From CAYNZP01 sp964401835 (GTDB lineage Bacteria > Planctomycetota > Phycisphaerae > SM23-33), in NCBI GenBank assembly GCA_964401835.1, contig CAYNZP010000004.1:1-64000 (forward strand): 64,000 nt of DNA. Reading direction: 5' to 3'. Shown here piece after piece: positions 22,662 to 32,907 of the stretch (within the stretch, counting starts at the first letter, position 1; each line of letters begins with the position of its first letter). The translations under genes and the position numbers were made by a program. The notes under the pieces were generated by a model. That model had not been told where the DNA came from. It ran no database searches and saw nothing but the letters and a program-made list of their open reading frames with translations.

Positions 22662-24113
22662 ATGAGAAAAAGGGTAAGTCTTTTATTGATTGTCAGTCTT
22701 GCGGCATTTCTCAGTTTGGCACAATTGGCACAAGCGGAGATTACAGTTGGTTCCGGTTATAATGCCGAAGCTTATGTTACAGGGTTGCAGAATCCTTCGG
22801 GTTTGGCTTTTAGTCCTGGAAGGAGCTTCGGTTATGAAGGGGAGCTTTTTGTAACGGACTCACGTCCAAGTTCCGGCCATATTTACAGAGTCCCAAGCAT
22901 CGACAACAAGATTTCCTGGGCTCCAGCAGCAACAAACGAACCGGAGGATATTGAGTTTGCTCCAACGGGTTCGCCATTTGGTGATGATTTATATGCAAGC
23001 CTTGCTTACAGAGTAGGCAAATATGACTCATCTGGTACATGGCAGCAAATCTCCTCTACAAACCCCTTCGGCTGGGATATGGCATTTGCTCCAGACGAAA
23101 GATACAGGAACAATCTGTTCCAAACTGACGGCTGGGAACCAGGGAGCGGAGGAGAGCGTATCCTAGAATGGAAACCCGATGGCACATCTACCGTCTTTGC
23201 CAGCAACCTTCCGGAAGAAACAAATGGTTTGGCATTTGGCCCAGGCGGTGATTGGGGAACAGACTTGTTTGTAGCCTTCTCCAGTTCAAGGGGTTCGACC
23301 CCTGCAATTCGAACTGTCAACCCAGATGGCCAACTGAGTGATTTTGTCACTTCCACACAATTCGGCCAAACCTCCCAGTTAGCCTTCGATACAAGCGGGA
23401 AATTTAATAATAATTTATATGTTACCGACTTTGAGAATGATGTGATCTTTGAAGTTGATCCTAATGGCAACGTCAGTACCTTCGCCAGTGGCTTCTCGTT
23501 CTCGCAAACCCCATACCATAACTCAAGCAGTGCAGATTTGGTATTCGGCCCGGATGGTGCCCTTTATATTTGCGACGGTGGAGCGGGTACTGTTTGGAAA
23601 GTATCTTCAACTACTGTTTCGTTTGAGGCAATTATCGATATCAAACCGGGTAACAGCAACAATCCTCTAAATCCGCGTGCAAATGGTGTTGTGCCCGTAG
23701 CTATTTTTGGAAGCGATCAATTAGACGTGACAAACGTAGATCAGGCTTCTTTGCTACTTGCAGGCGCCGCAGCCAAAGAAAAAGGCAATAGCGGCAAGAT
23801 AGGCATATTCAGAGATGTTAATCAAGATGGATGGGAAGATATTGTCCTGCACTTTGTTATCGATGACATGGATCTTACTGATTACGACAGCGGGGCGACG
23901 CTAACCGGCCTGCTCTTAGATGGAACTGAAATATTCGGTACTGATAATATCGCTCTTGTTGGCGCTATTGACCAACTGGAAAGTTTTGGGGATACGATTT
24001 GTATCGATTTTATGACAACAGCTTCAGTAAATCCTGAACCTGCCAGTTTGTCGCTTTTGCTGATAAGTGGATTAACTTTGATTCGTCGTAGAACAAAAAA
24101 AATTCCAGATTAA
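22662..24113 (+). CDS. Secreted beta-propeller protein with PEP-CTERM sorting signal
   Basis: A 483-residue exported protein. The start is ATG 22662, behind AAAGGGGTAG. Residues 1-25 form a signal peptide ending in LAQA. Residues 35-310 contain repeated blocks of the type LAFxPGG..xxDLFV, an NHL/SMP-30-like propeller. Residues 325-440 carry IDIKPGNSNNPLNPRANGVVPVAIFG, a domain often seen in secreted bacterial proteins. The C-terminus has NPEPASLSL, a hydrophobic stretch and RRRTKK, the PEP-CTERM signal processed by exosortase. It would be displayed or released at the cell surface. The ligand is unknown; no exosortase gene is in the window. Confidence 0.85.
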   Translation: MRKRVSLLLIVSLAAFLSLAQLAQAEITVGSGYNAEAYVTGLQNPSGLAFSPGRSFGYEGELFVTDSRPSSGHIYRVPSIDNKISWAPAATNEPEDIEFAPTGSPFGDDLYASLAYRVGKYDSSGTWQQISSTNPFGWDMAFAPDERYRNNLFQTDGWEPGSGGERILEWKPDGTSTVFASNLPEETNGLAFGPGGDWGTDLFVAFSSSRGSTPAIRTVNPDGQLSDFVTSTQFGQTSQLAFDTSGKFNNNLYVTDFENDVIFEVDPNGNVSTFASGFSFSQTPYHNSSSADLVFGPDGALYICDGGAGTVWKVSSTTVSFEAIIDIKPGNSNNPLNPRANGVVPVAIFGSDQLDVTNVDQASLLLAGAAAKEKGNSGKIGIFRDVNQDGWEDIVLHFVIDDMDLTDYDSGATLTGLLLDGTEIFGTDNIALVGAIDQLESFGDTICIDFMTTASVNPEPASLSLLLISGLTLIRRRTKKIPD

Positions 24114-24131
24114 GCCGCCGAAAACATTTTA

Positions 24132-24169
24132 AAAAACGATCTGTTTGAATTAACAAGCAGGTCGTTTTT
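24132..24169 (+). terminator. Terminator after the PEP-CTERM gene
   Basis: AAAAACGATCTG pairs over 12 positions (one G-T) with CAGGTCGTTTTT, about 20 bp after the stop codon. Confidence 0.85.
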
Positions 24170-24182
24170 AATTATCGGGACA

Positions 24183-24289
24183 ATATTCCTTGCCAGATCT
24201 TTTATTGTGCTGCTAGTATTCATCATTACAGCACGCTGGGGCTTCAAAACAGAAGGGCGGCTTGAATTAGCAACAGTTAACGAAGGAAG
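24183..24289. repeat. Dispersed repeat, copy A
   Basis: The first 44 nt (24183-24226) are identical to 25452-25495. The second part (24233-24289, with AACAGAAGGGCGG and CAACAGTTAACGA) is nearly identical to 35230-35285. It lies just after the terminator of the PEP-CTERM gene. Confidence 0.8.
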
Positions 24290-24340
24290 CACTGGGAATC
24301 GAATACTCTGCCGGGATCGATAGCAAAAGATAGGATCATC

Positions 24341-24775
24341 ATGACTGAACAAAAACACACGGGTGGATGCATGTGCGGGGAGATTCGTTTTGGAGCTAAA
24401 TCCCCCCCAAATCCTTCTACGGTTTGTTATTGCGAGTACTGTCGTCACGCAGTTGGGGCCATATCAGTGGCCTGGCTGACGTTTCGTGCCGAGGATTTCG
24501 TGTTTACCAAAGGCAATCCATCTTCGTATGCCTCCTCGCCAGGCGTCGCAAGGACTTTCTGTCCGAAGTGCGGCACGAGCTTGACTTACACGAGTGCGAG
24601 TCGCAAGAGTGAAATCGACGTTACCACCGCTTCTATGGATCACCCCGAAACGTATCCACCGTCGGGCATCGTCTTGCCCAGCCACAAGGTCCCATGGGAT
24701 GTTCATTTCGACGGGCCGGTTCTGCACGATGATGGCAAGGTGCCTGAGGCTTGGCCGGTGTCCCAACAGATTTGA
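24341..24775 (+). CDS. GFA/CENP-V zinc-domain protein
   Basis: A 144-residue protein of the GFA family (named for glutathione-dependent formaldehyde-activating enzyme). The zinc ligands are seen as GGCMCGEIRF near residue 10, VCYCEYCR near 30 and FCPKCGTSLTY near 75. Family members bind two zinc ions and are implicated in glutathione-type adducts, mostly untested. It has the normal length. It precedes the DinB-like gene by 62 bp. No role can be deduced from the neighbours. Confidence 0.8.
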   Translation: MTEQKHTGGCMCGEIRFGAKSPPNPSTVCYCEYCRHAVGAISVAWLTFRAEDFVFTKGNPSSYASSPGVARTFCPKCGTSLTYTSASRKSEIDVTTASMDHPETYPPSGIVLPSHKVPWDVHFDGPVLHDDGKVPEAWPVSQQI

Positions 24776-24837
24776 CACCCGTTTAGATACTCCGCTGACC
24801 TCAGTAGGGCGAAGAATAGTCGAAAAGGAGACCGTTT

Positions 24838-25335
24838 ATGAACGTGCGAAAGGCATTGAAAGTTCAGTATCATGCTGCATTGGAGATGCTGCGGCAAACG
24901 ATTGAGCGTTGCCCCGATAAACTCTGGACTGCTGGCGGGCATCCCAGTCAATACTGGCAGATCGCATATCACGCACTGTTCTTTACCCACCTGTATCTGC
25001 AACCTGACGAGAAGGCGTTCTGCCCATGGGAGCATCATCATGAGGAATACCAGTTCCTTGAGCAGGTGCCATGGCCACCGCACCAACCGCCGCAATTAGG
25101 AGAGCCCTACACCAAATCGGAGGTCATGGAGTATTGGCATATCTGCGACGAAATGATCGATACGACCGTAGACACCTTGGACCTGAATGCGTCAACATGC
25201 GGATTCTGGTGGTACGAGATGCCCAAGCTGGACCATCAACTGATGAATATTCGGCATGTTCAGCACCATGTGGGGCAGCTCGATGAACGCTTTCGCGTCG
25301 CTGGCGACGAGATTGGATGGATCGGCACAAAGTAG
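24838..25335 (+). CDS. DinB-like four-helix metalloprotein
   Basis: A 165-residue protein with AAAAGGAG before the ATG. The His pattern of the DinB/YfiT fold is present: a first helix with a His near residue 45 (IAYHALFFTHLYL) and the last-helix motif NIRHVQHHVGQLDE. In this superfamily three His bind a metal, and members include thiol-dependent transferases. It contains an acidic insertion with WEHHHEEYQF. The fold is fairly sure, the function is not. It lies between two copies of the dispersed repeat. Confidence 0.75.
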   Translation: MNVRKALKVQYHAALEMLRQTIERCPDKLWTAGGHPSQYWQIAYHALFFTHLYLQPDEKAFCPWEHHHEEYQFLEQVPWPPHQPPQLGEPYTKSEVMEYWHICDEMIDTTVDTLDLNASTCGFWWYEMPKLDHQLMNIRHVQHHVGQLDERFRVAGDEIGWIGTK

Positions 25336-25423
25336 AAAGGGCCACCTGCATCCGAAAAAGCCAAAAAACATGAAGCATGCTTTCAGAGTTACCGGCCGAA
25401 ACGCCTACAACTCTCTTGAAGCT

Positions 25424-25496
25424 GACCAGCAGACTGTTGGCATTCAGGGAGATATTCCTTGCCAGATCTTTTATTGTGCTGCTAGTATTCATCATA
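25424..25496. repeat. Dispersed repeat, copy B
   Basis: The left part (25424-25450) resembles 35153-35178 and the right part (25452-25495) is identical to 24183-24226. It lacks the CAACAGTTAACGA part. It lies between the DinB-like gene and rlmKL. Confidence 0.75.
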
Positions 25497-25562
25497 TGCA
25501 GCAAGTTCAGGTTTTTAAAAAGAATATACGATGCGGGGGGATAGGCGCGTCGTTCTTGTAAA

Positions 25563-27743
25563 GTGAGTGGTATGGACGAGTTTCAACTCATTGCAACAAC
25601 AACATCTGGCCTCGAAGCCTGCGCCAAGCGGGAACTTTTACAACTGGGCTTTTCCGATGCGAAGGTTTGTTCTCCCGGACGCATTATGTTCACTGCTGGC
25701 CTTGAGGGGTTGATCAGGGCGAATCTTTGGTTGCGGACAGCCGACCGTGTCTTGCTGGTGGTTGGTTCATTTAAAGCACGAGACTTCGATGAGTTGTTCG
25801 ACCGCAGCTTTGAATTGCCCTGGCAGCAGTGGATTCCAACTGACGGGAAGTTTCCTGTAAATGGTCGCAGTTACGCAAGCCAACTCTCTTCCGTGCCAGC
25901 CTGCCAGAGAACCGTCAAAAAGGCGATCGTCGAGAAATTGAAGGCTGCCCACAAAGCAGGCGTCTTGCCAGAAACGGGCGCTGCCTACGGCGTCGAGGTC
26001 GCACTGCGTCAAGACACTGCCATGCTGACAATAGATACGAGCGGTGCGGGTCTGCACAAACGCGGATATCGCGCAGCTGCCGGGCCCGGGCCACTTAAAG
26101 AAACACTCGCAGCAGCTTTAGTTCAGCTGAGTTTCTGGAAACCCGACCGCCAATTGATCGACCCATTCTGTGGGAGCGGGACGATTCCGATTGAGGCAGC
26201 AATGATTGGCCGAAACATTGCGCCAGGTTTGAACCGAAAGTTTGCTTCCGAGCAGTGGAATTCGATTCCGCAGCAACACTGGGCCAGCCAGCGTGAAAAT
26301 GCACGCGATCTTATTAAACCCTCGCTACCGATGCGGATCATAGGAACTGATATCGAACCTAAAGCGATAAGCCTTTCCAGCTATCACGCCGAGTTAGCGG
26401 GCGTCGCTGAGAATATCCACTTTCAGCAAATGGCATTCGACAAGTTGACATCCAGTCGTGAGTACGGCTGCCTGATTTGCAACCCGCCATATGGCCAGCG
26501 ATTCGAGAAAAATCCGGAAATCATGGCCCTTTACCGCGCGATGCCTGAAGTGTTCAGGACGCTGAAAACATGGTCGTTCTATGTGATTACCAGCCTGGAT
26601 TTGGAGCAGATTCTAGGCCAGTCTGCTGACAAACGCAGGAAATTGTATAACGGCGGGATCGAGTGCACTTACTACCAGTTCTACGGGCCCAGGCCTCCGA
26701 AGAAATCAGACACCCAACAGTGTTTGTCGCAACAGCAGGAACTTTCCGAGCTAGCGGAAGAAAAAGTTGCATCGGCATTTGGCGGATTGAAGGAAAACGC
26801 TTCGAACCAGGCGGAAATCTTTGCCAATCGTTTACGAAAGAATGCCAGGCATCTGCGTCGCTGGCCGAATAAGGGCATCACATGCTATCGTATCTATGAC
26901 CGGGACATTCCGGAGATTCCGCTTGCGGTGGATATCTATGAAGGTCGCCTCCATATCGCCGAATACCAGCGGCCTCACGATCGAACACCTGCTGAGCATG
27001 CCGACTGGCTGGACCTGCTTGTAAAGACCGCCGGCGAAGCTCTTGGCGTTAGGCTAGAAGATATCTATCTCAAGCGTCGTCAACGGCAAAAGGGCCTCGC
27101 TCAATACAGCAAGGTTTCTGAAGCCGGCAACGTTTGTACAGTGCAGGAGGGGGGATTGAAGTTTGAGGTAAACCTATCTGACTATCTTGATACAGGGCTG
27201 TTTCTTGATCATAGGATCACCCGCACAATGGTTCGTAAGGAATCTGCCGGCAAGCGGATGCTGAACCTGTTTGCCTACACAGGAGCCTTTTCGGTGTATG
27301 CAGCAGACGGCGGGGCGATATCGACAATGACGGTTGATCTGTCGAATACGTATCTTGACTGGGCCAAGCGGAACATGTCAGCCAACGGATTTGATGGTCC
27401 TCAGCACGATTTTGTTCGGACTGACGCGATGGAGTTTTTGCGCGGGCACCCACAGGGTGAGAAATACGATATTGCTGTGATCGACCCACCAACATTTTCC
27501 AACAGTAAGCAGATCCAAGATGTCTTTGATGTGCAACGCCATTACAGTGAACTGCTCAATTCTACAGCACATCTCATGCCTAAAGGCGGGCTTATCTATT
27601 TTTCCACAAACTTTCGCCAGTTTAAATTTGATCCAAGTACGCTGACTGGCCTGAAGGCCCATGAAATCTCACGCCAGAGCGTGCCAGAGGATTTTCGCAA
27701 CAAACGCATTCATCGCTGCTGGCGGATAATTGTGCCTCCGTAA
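25563..27743 (+). CDS. rlmKL: Bifunctional 23S rRNA methyltransferase RlmKL
   Basis: A 726-residue fusion enzyme that methylates two guanines of 23S rRNA (N2 of G2445 and N7 of G2069, E. coli numbering). The N-terminal THUMP region is followed by the RlmL methyltransferase with FCGSGTIPIEAA and the catalytic CNPPYGQR. The C-terminal RlmK part has LNLFAYTGAFSVYAA and IDPPTFSNSK, ending in the usual HRCWRI. Length and order fit the E. coli protein (702). The start is GTG 25563 or ATG 25572; neither has a clear site. Its 3' end touches the truncated sigma factor on the other strand. Confidence 0.92.
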   Translation: MSGMDEFQLIATTTSGLEACAKRELLQLGFSDAKVCSPGRIMFTAGLEGLIRANLWLRTADRVLLVVGSFKARDFDELFDRSFELPWQQWIPTDGKFPVNGRSYASQLSSVPACQRTVKKAIVEKLKAAHKAGVLPETGAAYGVEVALRQDTAMLTIDTSGAGLHKRGYRAAAGPGPLKETLAAALVQLSFWKPDRQLIDPFCGSGTIPIEAAMIGRNIAPGLNRKFASEQWNSIPQQHWASQRENARDLIKPSLPMRIIGTDIEPKAISLSSYHAELAGVAENIHFQQMAFDKLTSSREYGCLICNPPYGQRFEKNPEIMALYRAMPEVFRTLKTWSFYVITSLDLEQILGQSADKRRKLYNGGIECTYYQFYGPRPPKKSDTQQCLSQQQELSELAEEKVASAFGGLKENASNQAEIFANRLRKNARHLRRWPNKGITCYRIYDRDIPEIPLAVDIYEGRLHIAEYQRPHDRTPAEHADWLDLLVKTAGEALGVRLEDIYLKRRQRQKGLAQYSKVSEAGNVCTVQEGGLKFEVNLSDYLDTGLFLDHRITRTMVRKESAGKRMLNLFAYTGAFSVYAADGGAISTMTVDLSNTYLDWAKRNMSANGFDGPQHDFVRTDAMEFLRGHPQGEKYDIAVIDPPTFSNSKQIQDVFDVQRHYSELLNSTAHLMPKGGLIYFSTNFRQFKFDPSTLTGLKAHEISRQSVPEDFRNKRIHRCWRIIVPP

Positions 27744-28150
27744 TACCTAAGCAGTACCGTTTGCTTGTAAGCTTCGGGCAATTCGGTGACAGCCTCACGC
27801 AAGTTTGGTGATGGATAATCGTTACTTTTGGGCCTTTCAGGTATCTCGTTATTTAGAGAAACGATTTGCCTTCGCTTTTTTTGCTGGCGGTAAGTTTCCT
27901 TTGTGACTCGTCCCGCGATACCCAGCAACCAAGCGAAAAACGAATCGGGTTTCTTGAGTTTTGGTAATGCGAAATAGGCCCGAACGAAGGTTTCCTGGGT
28001 AACCTCAGTCGCCGCTTCCTCGTCACCAAGCCGTCCTGTCAAATATGATGCCAGGCGGCCTTGATAACGCAGAACCAAATGCCGAAATACCTGTGGTTGC
28101 CCGTCCAGGCAAAGCCTTACGTATTGCTTATCTGTGTAACTCGTGGACAC
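27710..28150 (-). pseudogene. ECF-type sigma-70 factor, truncated in region 4
   Basis: The minus strand encodes an ECF sigma factor from its start (GTG 28150) through region 2 (EVTQETFVRAYFALPKL, FFAWLLGIA) and the beginning of region 4 (LPEAYKQTVLLRYYGG). There it breaks off: the next codons are the reverse complement of the rlmKL 3' end, giving TIIRQQR and a stop. The helix-turn-helix that binds the -35 element is missing, so it cannot work as a normal sigma factor. The joint falls near 27735, within a few bases of the rlmKL stop. It is divergent from the TPR/kinase operon, which it may once have controlled. Confidence 0.75.
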
Positions 28151-28364
28151 CTCGTAAGCTCAATTAAGAATCCGGACTCTCATCCTATAGTGTCGCAAAG
28201 TCGGTTTTTGCGACAGAAAAAGTTTATTTACTGGTGCAACATTTTTGCAAAAAAGGACAAAGAAAGGACGATTAGGTAACAAAACGGTAACAATCGCTCA
28301 TCATAATTAAAGGGAGAATCGGCCGGGATTAAGTTATTATTCTTAATGACGAAAGGGGTAAACC

Positions 28365-30944
28365 ATGTTACGGGTATTGATTATTGCGGCAGCCGTCTTG
28401 ATGGTATTGGCAATTTCTGTTATGGCTTTCGGTAATTCAACGGCGATGTCAGAAAACACATCGCCTTCAATTCTTCTTGAAAAAGGTATCTTCGAGGAAG
28501 AGACCAAAGGCGATCTCGACGCAGCTGTCAAAATCTATCAACAAATCATAGAAAATGAAAAGGCCAACCGCCGCTATGTCGCAGAGGCCCACTATCGGAC
28601 GGGGATGTGCCTGCTCAAAAAAGGTGAAAAAGAAAAAGCCGCAGAGTTTTTTCGGAAGGTCGTTTCGCTTTTCCCAAATCAAACCCAACTTGTCACAGAA
28701 GCCAGCAAACAACTAAGTGGAATATATCCTGTTGCTGGGGAAAGGTTGCCTCTCGAAGTGTTGATGTGGATTGTCGATAAGCACATGGAGGCTTACGAGC
28801 AAGGGCAGGCAAAGGGACTCCTTGTAAACACACACATATACGGCGTAGACGATGAGTTCAATAAATACCAAGGTGGATTTTTAACCTATACGAACAAAAG
28901 GTCAGAAACAATTTTCGAAGAAATCCCTTTGGGCAATTTCGGAAGAAAGCGTCCGGATTTTGAGTTAGTTGACGAACAAGGTGTAACACAGAAATTTAGG
29001 CTTGAGGAGAGAGAAACAACTTCTCGCGGAAAATACCGGCTTTGGTGGAAACCCGACAAACCTATCCAGCCGGGGCAGATGAGATTACTCGGTTATTTAA
29101 ACAACAAGAAGACACAAAAACTCCCCCAGATTAAAGGCCAGGCCCAACTGAAGATGAACAACCATTTTGGTTCGCCTGTGCTGGAGAATTTTTTTTTGGT
29201 AGTTCCTGCCAATGTCGCAATAGTCAAGGAATCAAGGGATCATATAGCCCATGAACGAAGAGGTATATTTGATATCTACCTCTACCAACGCGAAGTTCCA
29301 GCTGATACAACCAATGAAGTCAACGTTGCATTGAAAAAAACCGCTATCGAAAAACCAACTGCATTCGAGCCACTTGAACTTGAATCTGCACCTTGGCCGG
29401 ATGGTGAGATACTCAACATGTACGTCGACACAAAGGCAGGCATGAGGATCGGCATGGTTCGCTATGTAACCGAGTTGGTGACGACAGCTAGGCCAGATAG
29501 CGTGGATGCGGTCCAGAACATGCCTTTCCGCAATCGGTGGAAGGTGCAGTCGTATATGGTCCTGCCAACGGTCAATATGCGTCAATACACAGACGTCCAG
29601 GCCCGTCTTCCTGATTTCGCTCCCATTTTCGGTCGGACTAAGAACCAGAGCGGTGACTACCTGGCAATCTACGGCGATCGGGAAATCAGACTCGAAGTCA
29701 CAAGGGGAACGGAAACAACAGTCAGATCGGTTCCCACGAATACCACTGTCTTTGACAATGAGCAGGCATTGTTTCTTATACGAAGAATGCCTTTGAAGGA
29801 AGGCTACGAGGCATCTTTCCCCATTTTCTCGCCACAGAGCGGTTCGATCTTTAACTGTAAGATTAAGGTCACCGGTAAAGAGACGATTCCCGGCATGATC
29901 AATCGGCCGATGGAGTGTCACAAGGTGAATCTGACAATCCGCCATCAGGGAACAGTGGCGATGCAACATACTGTTTGGTTTTCGACTGACCCACATCGTT
30001 GGCCTATCAAATACGATTCCGGGGCAGCCGTCATGCGGCTATGGAACTGGACTACTACCAAATTGGAAAAGGCAAAGTTTGAACAGCCATGGGATGTCAC
30101 TAAAGACTTGTCTCTTAAGAAACACCCAGGTTGGCATTTCTATCTAGATACTGAGCAGAAGATATACAAGTTCCAAGTTCACATGCTCCCGCCCGAACTG
30201 AAGGCTTGGGCCACATTTATCGGTAATGCTGTTCCTGTCGGTCTGGATTCTCCGCGAAAAGCCGCCGAGGTTGACATAGAGATCCTTAAGGGCTTTTTTG
30301 AGGACTATCATGTACGTGAAGATAGCTGGGAGGAAGTCCATGTCTACAAAATGCCAGGCGTTCGCTATGTGGCGGATTATAAGAAAAACGGCGTGAATAT
30401 GGTCGAATATCGAACATATTTGACAAGTAAAGCAATGGTTTTCTGGTTTGTATTTAGGATTGAGAAAGACCAATTCGATGCAAACAAAACCGAATTCGAT
30501 TCTATTGTCTTGAGTCTTGGACCTCCAAGATATAAACATATCGTAGTTAATCTGGGGCCTCTTAAGACAGCAGAAATGTTTATCGAAAAGGGAAAAGCTG
30601 GGCAAAAAGATGAGTGTTTTGCCCTTATCCGTCGAGGATTTGCTGGCAAAGTTGGCATACGCCAGGTCGAGGCTTTATCCAAAATTGTTGATCTTGAAAT
30701 AACTGAAGCATACGCTTCTGAAAAGAATTGCCTTGTGTTCACATCGTTTTTTACAAAACCTAGCCGTCCAGATAAAGAACGCAGAATCGTCCTTGAACTT
30801 AGCTGGCAAGAAGACGGGTGGAAAGTGGATGACCTTGGTGTCCTAAAGGAAGAAGTTGCAATAAAATACCTAGATTTATTCAAAAAGAAAAATCCTAAAG
30901 CACGTTTAATTGAACCTTCTGCAAATCCGGTTCGTCGACGTTGA
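28365..30944 (+). CDS. Large exported TPR-containing protein
   Basis: An 859-residue protein with AAAGGGG before the ATG. Residues 1-22 are a signal peptide or anchor. Residues 35-115 hold tetratricopeptide-like helices (DLDAAVKIYQQIIEN, AHYRTGMCLLKKGEKEKAAEFFRKVV). The remaining 700 residues are beta-rich without a family I can name. An Arg-rich end closes it. It is the first gene of a run followed by the histidine kinase 20 bp on, so it may be a periplasmic partner or input protein for that kinase. Function unknown. Confidence 0.65.
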   Translation: MLRVLIIAAAVLMVLAISVMAFGNSTAMSENTSPSILLEKGIFEEETKGDLDAAVKIYQQIIENEKANRRYVAEAHYRTGMCLLKKGEKEKAAEFFRKVVSLFPNQTQLVTEASKQLSGIYPVAGERLPLEVLMWIVDKHMEAYEQGQAKGLLVNTHIYGVDDEFNKYQGGFLTYTNKRSETIFEEIPLGNFGRKRPDFELVDEQGVTQKFRLEERETTSRGKYRLWWKPDKPIQPGQMRLLGYLNNKKTQKLPQIKGQAQLKMNNHFGSPVLENFFLVVPANVAIVKESRDHIAHERRGIFDIYLYQREVPADTTNEVNVALKKTAIEKPTAFEPLELESAPWPDGEILNMYVDTKAGMRIGMVRYVTELVTTARPDSVDAVQNMPFRNRWKVQSYMVLPTVNMRQYTDVQARLPDFAPIFGRTKNQSGDYLAIYGDREIRLEVTRGTETTVRSVPTNTTVFDNEQALFLIRRMPLKEGYEASFPIFSPQSGSIFNCKIKVTGKETIPGMINRPMECHKVNLTIRHQGTVAMQHTVWFSTDPHRWPIKYDSGAAVMRLWNWTTTKLEKAKFEQPWDVTKDLSLKKHPGWHFYLDTEQKIYKFQVHMLPPELKAWATFIGNAVPVGLDSPRKAAEVDIEILKGFFEDYHVREDSWEEVHVYKMPGVRYVADYKKNGVNMVEYRTYLTSKAMVFWFVFRIEKDQFDANKTEFDSIVLSLGPPRYKHIVVNLGPLKTAEMFIEKGKAGQKDECFALIRRGFAGKVGIRQVEALSKIVDLEITEAYASEKNCLVFTSFFTKPSRPDKERRIVLELSWQEDGWKVDDLGVLKEEVAIKYLDLFKKKNPKARLIEPSANPVRRR

Positions 30945-30964
30945 TTTTTGTTTAGATGGGCTAA

Positions 30965-32899
30965 ATGCAAAATCGAAGTTCAAATATTTTGAGCACGGGT
31001 CGCAGCCGAGGGTTGTGGCCTGTGCTGCTGGTATTACTGCTGGCTGTTCTTGTGCCAACAGCATGTGTGCTGTGGTTCATGAACGCAGCCATGAAAAACG
31101 AACGCCTGGCCGTTCGGCAAAAACTTGAAGATATGTACTGCCAAGAACTCTTGAAAGTCGCGGCCAGAACGGACGAGTTCTGGGCGAATAGACTTACCCA
31201 GGCATGGGAAGTTTCGAGCGGTAGTGCGTCTGAGACCTTCGCGGTATTGGTAACGTCCGGCCTGGTGGATGCTGCAATAATATATGACCAATCCGGCAAT
31301 GTACTTTACCCCGCTGAAAGGTCAGGAGCCGAAACTATTCAGCAACCACCGTCTGAGTGGTCGCGTGCCGAAACGCTTGAATATGAATTTGCCAAACCAA
31401 TCGAGGCTGCCGACGCATACGCCCAAATCGCCAGCGAAGCCAAAGACGCAAACATCGAAGGGCGGGGGTTACAGGCACAGATGCGATGCCTGATCAAAGC
31501 AGAACGGAATAAGGAAGCGTTGAAGATTATCGCCGGTCCACTCGCTAAACCCGAGCTTCAGAATGTCACAGATTCACGCGGCGGGTTGATAGTACCAAAC
31601 TGCCAATTACTGGCGATACAATTAATCGACGATCCAAAAGATAAAGAGGTTAAACGCATCGTCGAACAACTCATCCGGAAAATCAGTGATTACAGCCAGC
31701 CTAACATGCCTTCCGCTCAGCGGGTATTCATTATGCAGGCCATCTTGGACCGTTCATTAGCAGACGCATCGGTCACTCCAACACTTGAAGCCGAAGAATT
31801 GGCGGCTGAGTATCTTGAAGGGAGTCGGCCTCCCGTCAAAGCGGGCATTTTGACAGATGCCGGTGGCTTTTACCACGTAGCGTCACCAGACAAACAAACT
31901 GTCCTATTGTTCCGCAGTTTTCACACCGACTTTGGCCCATTCCCTTATGATAATGACCTTATCCAAAGCATCGGGACCGTCCCCGCGGGGACATCAGGCG
32001 ATTTTGTGTCTGTTCCTGCATCGAAGTACGTTGAAGGCATTGAAACAGCGGCCTGGTTTGTTGAAGACCCATTCACCGTTGCGGCCAAAAGGCAGAATGC
32101 TATTTATCTTTGGACGGGTGTGATGGGGATAGTCGTCATTTCGATTCTTGCGTTACTTGTAGCTGGACACATCGGAAGGCAGATGAAGCTAACACGGCTG
32201 AAGAACGACCTTATCGCAACAGTCAGCCACGAACTTAAAACCCCCCTGGCTTCCATGCGGGTGTTGGTGGACACATTGCTGGAAGGACGATGCAAAGACC
32301 AGCAGCAAGCGAAAGAGTATTTCCGACTAATCGCGAAGGAAAACAAGCGACTCACCCGGCTTATAGATAACTTCCTGACTTTCTCGCGAATGGAACGCAA
32401 CAAAAAGGCGTTCGAATTTGATGATGCGGACATAAACGAAATCGTAGCAACTGCGGTTGGTTCTGTTCGAGAAAGATTTAACTCTTCGCAATGCTATTTG
32501 GATGTCAAGGTAGCTCCAAACTTACCTTCAATCAATGTGGATCGGGACGCACTGATTACAGTCGTACTCAATCTGCTGGACAACGCCTGGAAATACTCCG
32601 GGGATAAAAAACGAATCAATCTCCGAACATTCCAGGCCGACGGAAGCGTCTGCCTTGATGTGTCGGATAATGGTATCGGCATGTCACCTCGGGTGGCAAA
32701 AAAGATATTCAATCGCTTCTATCAGGTTGATCAAACACTATCCCGTAAGGCTGGCGGTTGCGGGCTTGGCCTGAGTATCGTAAAGTTTATCCTCGACGCA
32801 CATGGTGGCAGTATATCCATCAAAAGCCAGCCGAACGAAGGAAGCACTTTTACGGTTCAATTGCCATTTTCTAAAATTAATCTGAATTCGGAGCAATAG
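30965..32899 (+). CDS. Membrane sensor histidine kinase
   Basis: A 644-residue kinase. Membrane segments at about 17-38 and 380-400 enclose a large external sensor domain of 340 residues. Behind it come the phospho-acceptor box SHELKTPL (His422), the N box NLLDNAWKYSG, DNGIGMSP and GGCGLGLSIV. It phosphorylates itself on His422 and passes phosphate to a regulator, clearly the next gene, 8 bp on. The sensor domain has no family I recognise; it contains helical TPR-like pieces. It belongs to one operon with the TPR protein before it. Confidence 0.9.
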   Translation: MQNRSSNILSTGRSRGLWPVLLVLLLAVLVPTACVLWFMNAAMKNERLAVRQKLEDMYCQELLKVAARTDEFWANRLTQAWEVSSGSASETFAVLVTSGLVDAAIIYDQSGNVLYPAERSGAETIQQPPSEWSRAETLEYEFAKPIEAADAYAQIASEAKDANIEGRGLQAQMRCLIKAERNKEALKIIAGPLAKPELQNVTDSRGGLIVPNCQLLAIQLIDDPKDKEVKRIVEQLIRKISDYSQPNMPSAQRVFIMQAILDRSLADASVTPTLEAEELAAEYLEGSRPPVKAGILTDAGGFYHVASPDKQTVLLFRSFHTDFGPFPYDNDLIQSIGTVPAGTSGDFVSVPASKYVEGIETAAWFVEDPFTVAAKRQNAIYLWTGVMGIVVISILALLVAGHIGRQMKLTRLKNDLIATVSHELKTPLASMRVLVDTLLEGRCKDQQQAKEYFRLIAKENKRLTRLIDNFLTFSRMERNKKAFEFDDADINEIVATAVGSVRERFNSSQCYLDVKVAPNLPSINVDRDALITVVLNLLDNAWKYSGDKKRINLRTFQADGSVCLDVSDNGIGMSPRVAKKIFNRFYQVDQTLSRKAGGCGLGLSIVKFILDAHGGSISIKSQPNEGSTFTVQLPFSKINLNSEQ

Positions 32900-32907
32900 A
32901 AATAACA

